A stretch of DNA of 64,000 bases from Mycobacteriaceae bacterium. GTDB taxonomy: Bacteria; Actinomycetota; Actinomycetes; Mycobacteriales; Mycobacteriaceae. The translations under genes and the position numbers were made by a program. The notes under the pieces were generated by a model. It ran no database searches and was not told where the DNA came from. It saw only the letters and a list, made by a program, of their open reading frames with translations. Location: positions 1-64,000 of the forward strand of contig JAPOKC010000010.1 in the NCBI GenBank assembly GCA_029977845.1, read 5' to 3'. Of the stretch, positions 26,546 through 34,907 are shown one piece after another (the first letter of the stretch is position 1; each line of letters begins with the position of its first letter).

Positions 26546-27418
26546 TTAGCCCGGGAAGATCCGCACCCAGTCGACGAGCAGTTCAGCCGGATAGTTGCCC
26601 GGCCGGGGGTCTCGTCCGCCCGAGCCGCCGACCGCCAGATTGAGCACAGGTCGCAGTTCGTAACCCGGGTCGTTGAACGGCCAGCCCTCGATCGAACCGG
26701 CCGGCACCTCCCAGTACGGCCTCATCCCCGGCTTGTAGTCCTGCCAGAAGTACATTCCGAAGTTGTTCCAGGTCACCCGCCAGGTGTGCCACAGGCTGTC
26801 CACCGGGAAGTTGCACGTGGCGTGTGACGTGCCGTCCAGAGTGGCGTGCACGGTGGTTCCCGACGGCCAGTCCTGATTGCCGTACCACTCGATGAGGTCG
26901 ACCTCACCACCGCGCTCCGGGTTGTCGTTGAGGAGCCACCAGGCCGGCCAGGCGCCCGGGGTGAGGCAGTTGAACTTCACCCGTGCCTCGAAGGTGTTGT
27001 TGATGCCGGCCCCGAAGTTGGCCACCACCTTGCCGCTGGTGTATCGGCCGTCGCCATCGCGGGTGGCGCGGATGACCAGATTCGAATTGCCGTCGAGGAA
27101 GACGTGCTCGCGGTCATCCCGATACTGGCCCATGTTCTCCGGGCGGTCCCAGAAAACGGGGTTCTTGATGACCTCGCGGAACTGCGCGACGCTCCAGCGC
27201 GCGGGGTCGGGAGCCGACCCAGCCGGCCCGTTGAACTCGTCGCCGAGGAACTGCGGGGCAGCCGCCTCCGGCGCCGGCGGCATTGCCGGGGGAAGCGGGA
27301 CCTCGGGAACCGGGAGATCCGGACCAGGGTCGGCACCGGCCTCAGGCGTGGGGATCGCCACCGCGGCGACGCCTAAACCGGCCATCAACATCGCACTGCG
27401 ACGGTCGAAGTCGGGCAT
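26546..27418 (-). CDS. Secreted GH16 beta-glucanase (Rv0315 orthologue)
   Basis: The start is ATG 27418 (MPDFDRRSAMLMAGLGVAAVAI), which gives a Tat-type signal with RR at residues 6-7; the longer frame adds unrelated sequence. Length is 290. The catalytic GH16 motif ExDxxE is present as GEVDLIEW (Glu172 and Glu177). WPAWWLLND upstream and the Trp-rich RVTWNNFGMYFWQDY downstream line the cleft. GH16 enzymes cut beta-1,3 or beta-1,3/1,4 glucans, and H37Rv Rv0315 is annotated as a beta-1,3-glucanase. It is monocistronic. Confidence 0.9.
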   Translation of the reverse strand: MPDFDRRSAMLMAGLGVAAVAIPTPEAGADPGPDLPVPEVPLPPAMPPAPEAAAPQFLGDEFNGPAGSAPDPARWSVAQFREVIKNPVFWDRPENMGQYRDDREHVFLDGNSNLVIRATRDGDGRYTSGKVVANFGAGINNTFEARVKFNCLTPGAWPAWWLLNDNPERGGEVDLIEWYGNQDWPSGTTVHATLDGTSHATCNFPVDSLWHTWRVTWNNFGMYFWQDYKPGMRPYWEVPAGSIEGWPFNDPGYELRPVLNLAVGGSGGRDPRPGNYPAELLVDWVRIFPG

Positions 27419-27625
27419 AGCTACCCACTGTAAGGTCCGGCAGTCTCCTGGCACGATCCGGGTGCCGGAAAAGTGACCGAAAGCCTGTGCGGGCGAAGAC
27501 CGGAAACCACAGTTCATCATGCTGAACGCCGATAGATTGCATTTGCTGGAAAATCTCTGTTTAGCTTGGTCGGCGGCGTTTCGCGCCGCAGGTGCCGCGC
27601 CGCAGTTGGCAAAAGGGGAGAACCG

Positions 27626-28831
27626 GTGGGCGAAGACGTACTCGGAATCGTGCGGTCTGCCGCGACCGGGTTCGCGGCCGGGGCAACCACCCTGGCGCTG
27701 TGTACGGCGGTCACCTCCGGCCCTGCCGTCCAGTTGACCACCAGCACGGTGCTGGTGATGGGCGGTACCTACAACGGCACCGCACTGGCACCCCCGATGC
27801 AGCAGTTCCTGGGCGGAGACCCGTGGTACCCGAACCCGGACCTCGACCCGTTCCGGCCCGTGGGCAGCTTCGGGGGCGGCTACCTCGACACCGCCAACAA
27901 TCCGGCCTCCCCGTATTTCGGGTGGGATTTCGTCCCGGTCACCTGGCCGGCCGATGTCTGGCCGCTTTTCCTGGGGAGAACGCCCTACGAGTCGTCCCAG
28001 GAGCAGGGACTGAAGAATATCGCCGGAACTCTGGAATCGACGCTGAGCATGCTGGGATCCGGCGAAAAGGTGGTGGCCGTCGGCTATTCGTCGAGCGCCA
28101 ACGTCATGGTCCGTGAGATGCGGGCACTGCAGGGGCAGCCCGGCGGCGCGCCGGCCACCGACCGGGTGCAGTTCCTCCTACTGGGCAACCCCAACCGGCC
28201 GAACGGCGGGATCCTGCAACGGTTCGCCGGGCTGTACATCCCGTTCGTCGACATCCCACTCGACGGGTCGACTCCGACCGACACGCCCTACGCCACGACC
28301 GATGTCAGCTGGGAATACGACTTCTTCTCCGACTTCCCGACCTACCCGGTCAATCTGCTGGCCGTGATGAACGCGTTCCTGACCGGATCGATCGTGCACG
28401 GGAACTACTTCCCCGCCGACATCAACGGCCCACGCGCGCTGCCGGACACCACCGTCGGAAACATCACCTACATCACCCTCAAGACGCCGCACCTGCCGCT
28501 GCTGATGCCGTTGTACGACATCGGTTTTCCCGAACCACTGCTCGACCTGGTCGAACCGGCGCTGACGGTCATGGTCGACTGGGGCTACGACCGTTCCGCC
28601 GGACCGGGCACCCCGACCGCTGCCGGGTTGCTGCCACGCATCGATCCAGCCACCGCGGCGATGCAACTCGTCGACGCGATCGGCCGGGGCGTGCAGAACT
28701 TGATCTCCGACCTCGTGCCGGCTGGACAGGCCCGATCGCGCGGCCCGGCGCGAACCACGACGGCGGCTGCCACCCGACGGGGATCCGATCACCGAAAGCT
28801 GACGGTTACCGCGCCAAAATCTCGGCGCTGA
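27626..28831 (+). CDS. PE-PPE-domain (PF08237) serine hydrolase without PE/PPE N-terminus
   Basis: The start is GTG 27626, 5 bases after AGGGGAG, giving 401 residues. The N-terminal helix (SAATGFAAGATTLALCTAVTS) may be a signal or anchor. The domain matches the mycobacterial PE-PPE C-terminal alpha/beta hydrolase: VLVMGGTYNGTAL, nucleophile elbow VAVGYSSSANVMVREM, LLLGNPNRPNGGIL, the metal/lid region SWEYDFFSDFPTYPVN and YITLKTPHLPLLMP (His). Characterised relatives act on acyl chains, for example esterases and trehalose mycolyl/polyphleoyl enzymes. The tail is basic. Confidence 0.8.
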   Translation: MGEDVLGIVRSAATGFAAGATTLALCTAVTSGPAVQLTTSTVLVMGGTYNGTALAPPMQQFLGGDPWYPNPDLDPFRPVGSFGGGYLDTANNPASPYFGWDFVPVTWPADVWPLFLGRTPYESSQEQGLKNIAGTLESTLSMLGSGEKVVAVGYSSSANVMVREMRALQGQPGGAPATDRVQFLLLGNPNRPNGGILQRFAGLYIPFVDIPLDGSTPTDTPYATTDVSWEYDFFSDFPTYPVNLLAVMNAFLTGSIVHGNYFPADINGPRALPDTTVGNITYITLKTPHLPLLMPLYDIGFPEPLLDLVEPALTVMVDWGYDRSAGPGTPTAAGLLPRIDPATAAMQLVDAIGRGVQNLISDLVPAGQARSRGPARTTTAAATRRGSDHRKLTVTAPKSRR

Positions 28832-28930
28832 GGCACAGTGATCTCTCCGAATCTCGTTGTTGAGGAGAGCCATTGGCACGGTTCGTGGCGGGAGACGAGC
28901 ATCTGGTGGCCTACCACCACCAGTGAGTGA

Positions 28931-29347
28931 TCAGTCGGTCGCGTCCGCTTCCTCGGCCGGCTCGTCCAAACTCGCATCCAGAACGCTGACATCGATGCCG
29001 TAGGGCAGGAACCGCACACTGCGACTGGTATCGGTGTTGTGCTTGTTGGCCCGCAGTGCGTCGAGTTCGGTCTTGTAGACCTGCTCGACGTGGGCCTTAC
29101 CGTCCCCGTCGGAGATGTAGATCGCCCACACCCCGTCGCCGGCCTCTCCGGCGGTCTCCGGTTGCGGGCGCGGCCTCGAAGTCCGCTGACCGGGCTTCGT
29201 GAATTGATCGAACAGCATCCCGAAACCGGCACCCTGCCCAGAGGAATTGAGCAATTTGCCGAACGCGTCACGCAGGCCTTCGCCCGTCTCGCGCACGACT
29301 CGGTCGAATTCCTCGGGATCGATGCCGAACGGCCCGTTGTTGTCCAT
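28931..29347 (-). CDS. Conserved mycobacterial protein of unknown function (Rv0313-like)
   Basis: 138 residues with no signal peptide or membrane segment. The N-terminal helix GIDPEEFDRVVRETGEGLRDAFGKLL is followed by a polar linker. A small domain, GVWAIYISDGDGKAHVEQVYKTELDALRANKHNTD...VRFLPYGIDVSVLD, ends in an acidic tail. Position and orientation agree with H37Rv Rv0313. The Hsp70-like Rv0312, which separates Rv0313 from Rv0311 in H37Rv, is missing here. Confidence 0.75.
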   Translation of the reverse strand: MDNNGPFGIDPEEFDRVVRETGEGLRDAFGKLLNSSGQGAGFGMLFDQFTKPGQRTSRPRPQPETAGEAGDGVWAIYISDGDGKAHVEQVYKTELDALRANKHNTDTSRSVRFLPYGIDVSVLDASLDEPAEEADATD

Positions 29348-29403
29348 GCCAGCCAGTGTGCGCCGGGTTTGCTGATCCGTCGATACGCCGGTGGCGAAAC
29401 TCC

Positions 29404-30624
29404 CTAGACGGGGGTCAGTGGCAGCGAGCGCCTCGGCTGGAATTCGAACTGCGCGCCGTGGCTGAACTTGGTCACCTGCACCTCCGGCGACTCCGGCAGA
29501 GCTTGCTCGACGGTCTCGAATTCCGCGGTCCAGTCGGTGTCGGTTCCGCTCACCCGCACCACCAGATACGGGTCGACGGCAGTGGCGATCGCCTGCAACG
29601 GGGCCGTCGATGCCGGCGAACAGAGCGAGATCCAGGCGCCATCGTCATGGGCCGGCGAGGGATGCACATGCAAACGGCCGCCGGTGATCTCCGAGACCAC
29701 GTAGCCGGCCGGGTTGAACAGCGGATGCAGGTCGAGCACGGCGGCCAGCCCGGTCTCATCCGCAGACAGGTTGAGCGCGCGACGGATCCTGGCCGCCGCC
29801 ACCCCGGCGATGCCGGTGAGCTGTTTGGTGCCGATGTCGGTTGCCTGATCGTCGTCGACGGCCCGCGCCCGCACGGCGATACCGAAGGAGAGGTTGAGCA
29901 GGTGCATCTGCAGGCACACCTCATCAGCCATCCGGACCAGTGCCGAATGCGAATAGGCGGCGAAGTCGAAATCGCTCAACAGGGGCCCGGCGTAATCCGA
30001 CCGGCCGTCATCCTCCGAGTCGATGTCGTCCAGCGGCCAGGTCGCGGCCTTGGTCCGCGCGACGATCTCCAGCGCCGGGATGCCGACCGCGTCGGGGTGG
30101 GACTCGTCGATGATGACCGTCCACGCGCAGTGCGGATGACGGTCGGCGGGCGTGCGCGGCGGACGGTGGATGGGACGGACCTGAGCCTTGGGATTGGTCG
30201 CGATCGCCGTTGCGTCGAAGGTTGGATCCTCGATGTCGTGGCACATGCCCTTGACGTAGTCCGGGCCCATCGGTTCGACGTCGAGCAGAGCCCCGCAGTG
30301 GTCCAGATGGAACTCGCCGTGCCAGCGGTCGTGGACGGTGAAGCGGAAATCCATGAACTGCGGCGGGGCGCCGATATCGAGCTGAAGGCCCTTGAAGATC
30401 GTGACCACGTCATCACCGGAGTACTTCAGCGCCTGCTGCATCCGCCTGGTGTAGATCGGGCTGGACCCGGCCCATTCCTCGATGGCGATCTGCAGCATCT
30501 CCTCGCGGCCGAAAGCCGAGATGCACCACGCCATTCCGGACCGGTCGATCATCTGACCGATGAGAAGCAATTCGGGGACGAGCACGGCCAGTTCGGAGCG
30601 GGACAGATGGGAATAACGGCTCAC
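29404..30624 (-). CDS. Conserved mycobacterial protein of unknown function (Rv0311 orthologue)
   Basis: GTG 30624 (MSRYSHLSRSELAVLVPELLL) is chosen over the tracked start because it gives 406 residues, close to the 409 recalled for Rv0311, and TAGGTT lies 7 bases upstream. It is a cytoplasmic, acidic protein without membrane segments. Notable stretches are DRSGMAWCISAFGREEMLQIAIEEW, HCGALLDVEPMGPDYVKGMCHDIEDPTFDATA and RPIHRPPRTPADRHPHC, rich in His and Cys. I recognise no catalytic family. It is divergent from the SnoaL-like gene. Confidence 0.8.
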   Translation of the reverse strand: MSRYSHLSRSELAVLVPELLLIGQMIDRSGMAWCISAFGREEMLQIAIEEWAGSSPIYTRRMQQALKYSGDDVVTIFKGLQLDIGAPPQFMDFRFTVHDRWHGEFHLDHCGALLDVEPMGPDYVKGMCHDIEDPTFDATAIATNPKAQVRPIHRPPRTPADRHPHCAWTVIIDESHPDAVGIPALEIVARTKAATWPLDDIDSEDDGRSDYAGPLLSDFDFAAYSHSALVRMADEVCLQMHLLNLSFGIAVRARAVDDDQATDIGTKQLTGIAGVAAARIRRALNLSADETGLAAVLDLHPLFNPAGYVVSEITGGRLHVHPSPAHDDGAWISLCSPASTAPLQAIATAVDPYLVVRVSGTDTDWTAEFETVEQALPESPEVQVTKFSHGAQFEFQPRRSLPLTPV

Positions 30625-30665
30625 CTTTGCGAACCTAGTAGAGCCGGGCACCGGGTTGTGTTGCA

Positions 30666-31142
30666 ATGTCGAACATGGCTGATCTGGAGACCATCGAGGC
30701 GATCAAACGTGTCAAGTACCGCTACCTGCGGGCGCTGGACACCAAACACTGGGACGACTTCGCCGACACCCTGACCGAGGACATCGTCGGCGCGTACGGA
30801 TCGTCCCTGGGCAAGGAGCACCGCTTCGACAACCGGAAGGATCTGGTCGAGTTCATGCGGACCTCGATGCCGGCGACCGTCTTCACTGAGCACCGGGTGA
30901 CCCATCCGGAGATCACCGTGCTCGACGAGGATCAGGCCGAGGGGATCTGGTATCTGCAGGACCGTGTCATCGTGCCGGAGTTCAATTTCATGCTGTTCGG
31001 CGCCGCGTTCTATCGGGATAGCTACCGCAAGACCGAGGACGGCTGGCGGATCTGCGCCACCGGATACCAGCGGACCTATGAAGTGACGCAGTCGGTGGAG
31101 GGAACCAACTTCAAGCTCACCCCGGGTTCCGCGCTCGCCTGA
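30666..31142 (+). CDS. SnoaL-like (NTF2-fold) protein (Rv0310c orthologue)
   Basis: 158 residues; ATG 30675 (MADLETIEAIKRVKYRYLRALD) is an equally good start. The N-terminal helix IEAIKRVKYRYLRALDTKHWDDFADTLTEDIVGAYG is the hallmark of SnoaL-like domain 4. FTEHRVTHPEITVLDEDQAEGIW and YRKTEDGWRICATGYQRTYE complete the beta sheet. Such proteins include ring hydroxylating-dioxygenase-like beta subunits and isomerases. The Tyr/Asp/His set common to hydratases is partly present, but activity cannot be inferred. Confidence 0.8.
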   Translation: MSNMADLETIEAIKRVKYRYLRALDTKHWDDFADTLTEDIVGAYGSSLGKEHRFDNRKDLVEFMRTSMPATVFTEHRVTHPEITVLDEDQAEGIWYLQDRVIVPEFNFMLFGAAFYRDSYRKTEDGWRICATGYQRTYEVTQSVEGTNFKLTPGSALA

Positions 31143-31799
31143 CTACTGGGCGATGGCGATCACCGCGCCGGGCTGTAGCCACGCAATGATCTTGACCAGG
31201 GTGGCGTCGTCAAGGGCGACGCAGCCCGCGGTGGGTGCGCCGTTGGTGGTGTGCACGAAGAACGCACCACCGTGGCCCGGGATGCGCTCCTTGTTCACAC
31301 CCATCACCAAGGCGTGCGCATAGGCCGGGATGTAGAGGTTCTCGGTACCACTGGCCGGGGAGGTGTCGAACGGGCAGTCGGCCTTCTTGCACACCTGCAT
31401 GGTGTTGTAGGTCGGACCGTCGGCGGACCACCAGTAGTCCGGGGTCGTCTGGTAGTACTTCAGGCCCCCGCCCGGACTGGGTTGGGTGCCGAAGGCGAAA
31501 TCGAGTGAGTAGACGCCCATCGGGGTGGCCGGGACATTGTCGCGGGCTTCGGGTGCCAGTCCGGCTGAACCGAGGTGGACGCCGATACCGGTGCCCACCG
31601 GCTGCCAACCCGCAGGACCGCGCTGCCAGACGTCCATCTTCCCGGCCGAGCCTCCGGTGCCGACGACGGAGAGCACCTGCGTCGCGCTGCCGACCTGTGC
31701 ATCGAACCAAGGGGTCACCGCCCCAATCGGGGGCGCCGCAGCCAGCGCTAGCGCGACCGCGGCCAGGAGCCCACCGAGTATCCGACGCATGGAAGTCAT
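31143..31799 (-). CDS. Secreted L,D-transpeptidase-like (YkuD) protein (Rv0309 orthologue)
   Basis: ATG 31799 (MTSMRRILGGLLAAVALALAAAP) gives 218 residues, the length recalled for Rv0309, and starts a signal peptide ending IGAV. The catalytic YkuD pattern is present near the C-terminus: FVHTTNGAPTAGCVALDD, with His, Gly-Cys and Leu. MGVYSLDFAFGTQPSP and YIPAYAHALVMGVNKE are family elements. The domain is shorter than the classical Ldt enzymes and lacks their Ig-like domains. It probably acts on peptidoglycan cross-links or a related amide. Confidence 0.85.
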   Translation of the reverse strand: MTSMRRILGGLLAAVALALAAAPPIGAVTPWFDAQVGSATQVLSVVGTGGSAGKMDVWQRGPAGWQPVGTGIGVHLGSAGLAPEARDNVPATPMGVYSLDFAFGTQPSPGGGLKYYQTTPDYWWSADGPTYNTMQVCKKADCPFDTSPASGTENLYIPAYAHALVMGVNKERIPGHGGAFFVHTTNGAPTAGCVALDDATLVKIIAWLQPGAVIAIAQ

Positions 31800-31857
31800 C
31801 GTCGCACGCGCCGAGGTGAATACCGCCGCGACGCAAGCACACCTAGCATCGCCGGTC

Positions 31858-32478
31858 ATGAGCGACCTCCCCGGCGGCCGGTGGGCAGCGCTGCTGGTGG
31901 GCCGGCACTGGCCCGGTTCCCCCGCGCTGGCCGCCGTGTCAGCGGCCGCGGCCTCCCGGCGCGCGGTGAGCGCCTCGTTCGACGGTTATGCCGACACGTT
32001 GCGATCGGTCGCCGGCACCGTGCTGTCCGACCAGGAGGGCGCCACCGCCACCGCCGTACGGAAATCCTTCCTCGACGGCGCAGAGCATGCCCGCGGTGTC
32101 GCCGAGCGCAACGACGCCAAGCAGGAAGCCCTGAGCCAGGCTCGCCGTTGCGCATCGGAACTGCGTTGCGCTCTCGCCGAGATCGCCGAACGGGGCGCCC
32201 GGCAGATCGATGCGATCATCGCCGGGACGGGGTCCGGTTCGGAGAAGACGGCCGGGATCCTGGCGGTGGTGTCCGCATCGCATGCCGAGGCCGACACCAG
32301 AACGGCGTTGTGCCTGGGCGACGTCTACGGCCACATCCAATCCGTGCTGGACAGCTGCGGGCAACAGATCTCCGCGCGGCAGTTCGCACATGCGCAGGGT
32401 GTGACACCCCAGACCCCGCACCGGATGCCGGCATCGGATCTCGAATACCGCGTGCGCAATCTGTTGGATCTGCAATGA
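31858..32478 (+). CDS. Ala-rich helical protein, candidate type VII secretion client (first of pair)
   Basis: The start is ATG 31858 (MSDLPGGRWAALLVGRHWPGSP), giving 206 residues; the tracked frame runs in from the divergent gene. There is no signal peptide or membrane helix. After RHWPGSPALAAVSAAAASRRAVSASFDGYADTLRSV come long Ala-rich helices, like the helical N-domains of PPE/WXG-type and EspC-like proteins. A true WxG is not present (WPGS instead). The next gene overlaps by ATGA. Export by ESX is only an inference from fold and pairing. Confidence 0.65.
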   Translation: MSDLPGGRWAALLVGRHWPGSPALAAVSAAAASRRAVSASFDGYADTLRSVAGTVLSDQEGATATAVRKSFLDGAEHARGVAERNDAKQEALSQARRCASELRCALAEIAERGARQIDAIIAGTGSGSEKTAGILAVVSASHAEADTRTALCLGDVYGHIQSVLDSCGQQISARQFAHAQGVTPQTPHRMPASDLEYRVRNLLDLQ

Positions 32479-33329
32479 GCGATGACCGCCTCAACGCCGC
32501 ACCGGATGCGTATCTGCATGCGGCCGCGGCGAACTCCGCACCGCCACCGGTTCTCTCCGATCCACTCGCCGACGGTGCAACGCCCGTCGAGCAGCTGCTG
32601 CGGATTCTCGGCCTGGCCGCCAACTCCGATGACCCCGGGGACATGACGGCCAGCGCCGAGGGTTACGCGCAACGCGATGCCTGGACCACCACGGCCGCCA
32701 CCGCGTTCCCCGGTCAGGACGGCGCAGCGGCCGGTCAGATCGCCTCCGGTGTCGCCGGAGCGCTCGCGGCCATCCTGGCACCGTTGACGCAACTGCCGCA
32801 GCAATTCACCCAGGGCGCACAGCAGATGGTTCGGACCGCGGCGTCATTGACCGGCCAGGACGAGCCCACCGATCCGATCACCGATCCGATCACCGACGCC
32901 GTGCAGGATCCCGGTGCCGACGCCGTTGATCTCGACATGGCAGCCGACCCCATGACAGCGTCCCCGGCCCCCGGCGTCACCGCCCCGAGTGCTGCGCTCT
33001 CGCCGGCGGTGATTCCGTCGCCGGGCACCCACCCGTCGGCCGCGTCGGCAACCTCGGCCCCGGCCCGGGTTCAGGGGAACCTCAAAACCGCGACACCGGC
33101 GGCGCCGCCGGTGATGACCGGAATGCCGCTGATGCCGCCAGCCGGACTGGGCAATACAGGGTTGAGCACCACCGATTCGAAGACCGACACGAAGCGGGTC
33201 GCCCCGCCGCCGGTGCACAACGGGGCGGGGGTGCAGGGCCGGATGGGGGTCGCCGGACCGGTGATCAGCACCCGGATCGAGGACAAACCGGTCGCGGTAC
33301 GGCGCGCACCGGCCGCCGAACCCCGATAA
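32475..33329 (+). CDS. Helical then Pro/Ala-rich protein with YxxxD motif (second of pair)
   Basis: ATG 32475 overlaps the preceding TGA; 284 residues. Residues 35-135 are helical (VEQLLRILGLAANSDDP, then AAAGQIASGVAGALAAILAPL) and contain YAQRD, which fits the YxxxD/E general secretion motif of ESX substrates. Residues 135-284 are disordered, rich in Pro, Ala and Thr, with PAAPPVMTGMPLMPPAGLG and a basic end. EspI/EspK-like secreted proteins have this kind of composition, but no homology is asserted. It is convergent with the MpaB-family gene, with 1 base between stops. Confidence 0.65.
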   Translation: MSDDRLNAAPDAYLHAAAANSAPPPVLSDPLADGATPVEQLLRILGLAANSDDPGDMTASAEGYAQRDAWTTTAATAFPGQDGAAAGQIASGVAGALAAILAPLTQLPQQFTQGAQQMVRTAASLTGQDEPTDPITDPITDAVQDPGADAVDLDMAADPMTASPAPGVTAPSAALSPAVIPSPGTHPSAASATSAPARVQGNLKTATPAAPPVMTGMPLMPPAGLGNTGLSTTDSKTDTKRVAPPPVHNGAGVQGRMGVAGPVISTRIEDKPVAVRRAPAAEPR

Positions 33330-33330
33330 C

Positions 33331-34248
33331 TCAGACCAGCGGACGGCCGGTGCGGATCCGCCAGTTCAGATCGTGCAGCAGGACGTTGAACGGGAACGCC
33401 CGCACGAACGGCGGAGCGATGTTGTTCGCCACCCGGATGGTCCGCATCAACCGGTCGAACTCACGCTGCTTTCTCGCGTTCCACTCCAGGTGCATCTCAT
33501 CACGGAACTTCTGCGGCAGGAACCCGGTGGTGATCAGCAGTCCGGTCGCCTCGCTGCGGGTCTGCAGGGCAGCCGGCAACCGGACTCCACGCATCCGCGA
33601 GGCCGCGATCGGAAGAAGATAATCGCGCACCGCGTCGTCGATATGCACCTTGGCCAGCGACTCCTGCCAATACGCGTCAAAGGCCACCCGGTCCGCGGGC
33701 CACATCTCGGCCGGCATCTGCAGCGTAGTCCCGAGTGCCATCCCGTCCCGGTAGTGCTGATCGGCGGTCTCCTCGTCCATCTCCCCCACGAACATGCGGT
33801 AGACGTCGACACCGCCCTTGTAGAGACACGCAGCCACCCACAACTGCAGATCCCGGTCGAACGCGTTGTACGAGACCGGGCTCTCCTCGGTGGAAAAGAC
33901 TTGGGCGTGAGAGCGATTCACCGCCCGGCGATAGGCCTTCTTCTGCTCGTCGGTTCCCCGGGTGGCCACCGCCAGATAGGTGAATGTCGTCCGTGCCCGT
34001 TTGACCGGATGACGATCGACACGTCCGCTCTCGACCCTGCTCTCCATCACCCCGTAACCCACACCCGGGCGACCGAGTTGCATGATCACGTTGGCCGGAC
34101 CGGCAAGCAGGGCGACTCCCATCAGTCCGTCGTCGAATCCCGCACCGCGCGGCAGCCAACGCGGGCGTATTCGTTCACTCGCGCCACACGATTCACTGAC
34201 CGGTCGCTCGACCACATTGACGGAAGGGTTGACAGTCATCGATTTCAT
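33331..34248 (-). CDS. Oxygenase MpaB-family / DUF2236 protein
   Basis: The start is ATG 34248 (MKSMTVNPSVNVVERP), or the second Met; the tracked 436-residue frame extends over the TetR gene and is rejected. Length is 305. DUF2236 features are AGPANVIMQLGRPGVGYGVMESRVESGR near the N-terminus, RTTFTYLAVATRGTDEQKKAYRRAVNRSHAQV with its conserved His, and LQLWVAACLYKGGVDVYRMF. The family includes a haem-dependent latex-clearing oxygenase and the MpaB mycophenolic-acid enzyme, so oxidation of a hydrophobic substrate is plausible. It is divergent from a TetR gene. Confidence 0.8.
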   Translation of the reverse strand: MKSMTVNPSVNVVERPVSESCGASERIRPRWLPRGAGFDDGLMGVALLAGPANVIMQLGRPGVGYGVMESRVESGRVDRHPVKRARTTFTYLAVATRGTDEQKKAYRRAVNRSHAQVFSTEESPVSYNAFDRDLQLWVAACLYKGGVDVYRMFVGEMDEETADQHYRDGMALGTTLQMPAEMWPADRVAFDAYWQESLAKVHIDDAVRDYLLPIAASRMRGVRLPAALQTRSEATGLLITTGFLPQKFRDEMHLEWNARKQREFDRLMRTIRVANNIAPPFVRAFPFNVLLHDLNWRIRTGRPLV

Positions 34249-34267
34249 TGTGGTCGGCACACAGATG

Positions 34268-34290
34268 GTGTCAAGATATCGCTGTGACAC
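34268..34290 (+). promoter_or_regulatory. Candidate TetR operator, inverted repeat GTGTCA-N11-TGACAC
   Basis: Perfect 6-base arms lie in the 35-base gap between the divergent MpaB-family and TetR genes, and the right arm overlaps the TetR start codon. The location suits autoregulation and control of the partner gene. Confidence 0.45.
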
Positions 34291-34904
34291 AGGCGCGACC
34301 TTATGCCGGCGTTGATGCCGCTGATCGCTTGGCCGGACGTCGCGCCCGACTACTGGAGGCTGGTCTGGAACTTCTCGCCGGAACTGTGCAACCGACGGAG
34401 TTGACGGTGCGCGGCGTCTGCCAGGAAGCCGGAGTGGCCACCCGTTACTTCTACGAAAGCTTTCCGGACAAAGACGAATTCGTCGGCGCCGTGTGCGACT
34501 GGGTGATCGCCCAGTTGGCTGCAACGACTCAGGCCGCCGTGACCGCGGCACTCCCCGCCGAACGCACCCGTGCGGGCCTGGCCAACATCGTGAGCACCAT
34601 CGAGGCAGATCCCCGCCTGGGCCGCCTGATGTTCGGCGCACAGGTGTCCAACGCGGCCGTCATCCGCAAGCGCCGGGAATCGGAAGCGTTCTTCGCCATC
34701 CTGTCGGGCCGGCACGTCGAAACCCTGTTGCACCGGCCCGCCAATGCCCGGATCAAGGCGGTGTCCCACTTCGTGGTCGGCGGCGTGACCCAGGCGATCA
34801 GCGCCTGGCTGACCGGAGACGTGGACCTGACACCGGAGGACCTGGTCGATCAGCTCAGCGAGATCGTCAACGCGCTCGGCGAACCGCGGCTGTTCCGGGA
34901 CTGA
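34284..34904 (+). CDS. TetR-family regulator
   Basis: GTG 34284 (MTQARPYAGVDAADRLAGRRARLLEAGLELL) gives 206 residues. The helix-turn-helix is ELTVRGVCQEAGVATRYFYESFPDKDEFVGAV, the standard TetR pattern. The C-terminal ligand domain is Ala-rich and helical with no recognisable specificity. It probably controls the divergent MpaB-family oxygenase through the inverted repeat overlapping its own start. It ends 3 bases before the convergent VOC gene. Confidence 0.85.
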   Translation: MTQARPYAGVDAADRLAGRRARLLEAGLELLAGTVQPTELTVRGVCQEAGVATRYFYESFPDKDEFVGAVCDWVIAQLAATTQAAVTAALPAERTRAGLANIVSTIEADPRLGRLMFGAQVSNAAVIRKRRESEAFFAILSGRHVETLLHRPANARIKAVSHFVVGGVTQAISAWLTGDVDLTPEDLVDQLSEIVNALGEPRLFRD

Positions 34905-34907
34905 TCG

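Noticed and set aside
28873-28926. 17-codon ORF with TTG start (LARFVAGDEHLV...) after a GAGGAG sequence
   Set aside because: Too short, a rare start codon, no known family and no coupling to a neighbour; it could be a remnant.
29356-30774. 472-codon plus-strand ORF opposite the Rv0311-like gene
   Set aside because: Shadow frame; the minus-strand protein matches the recalled length and position of Rv0311.
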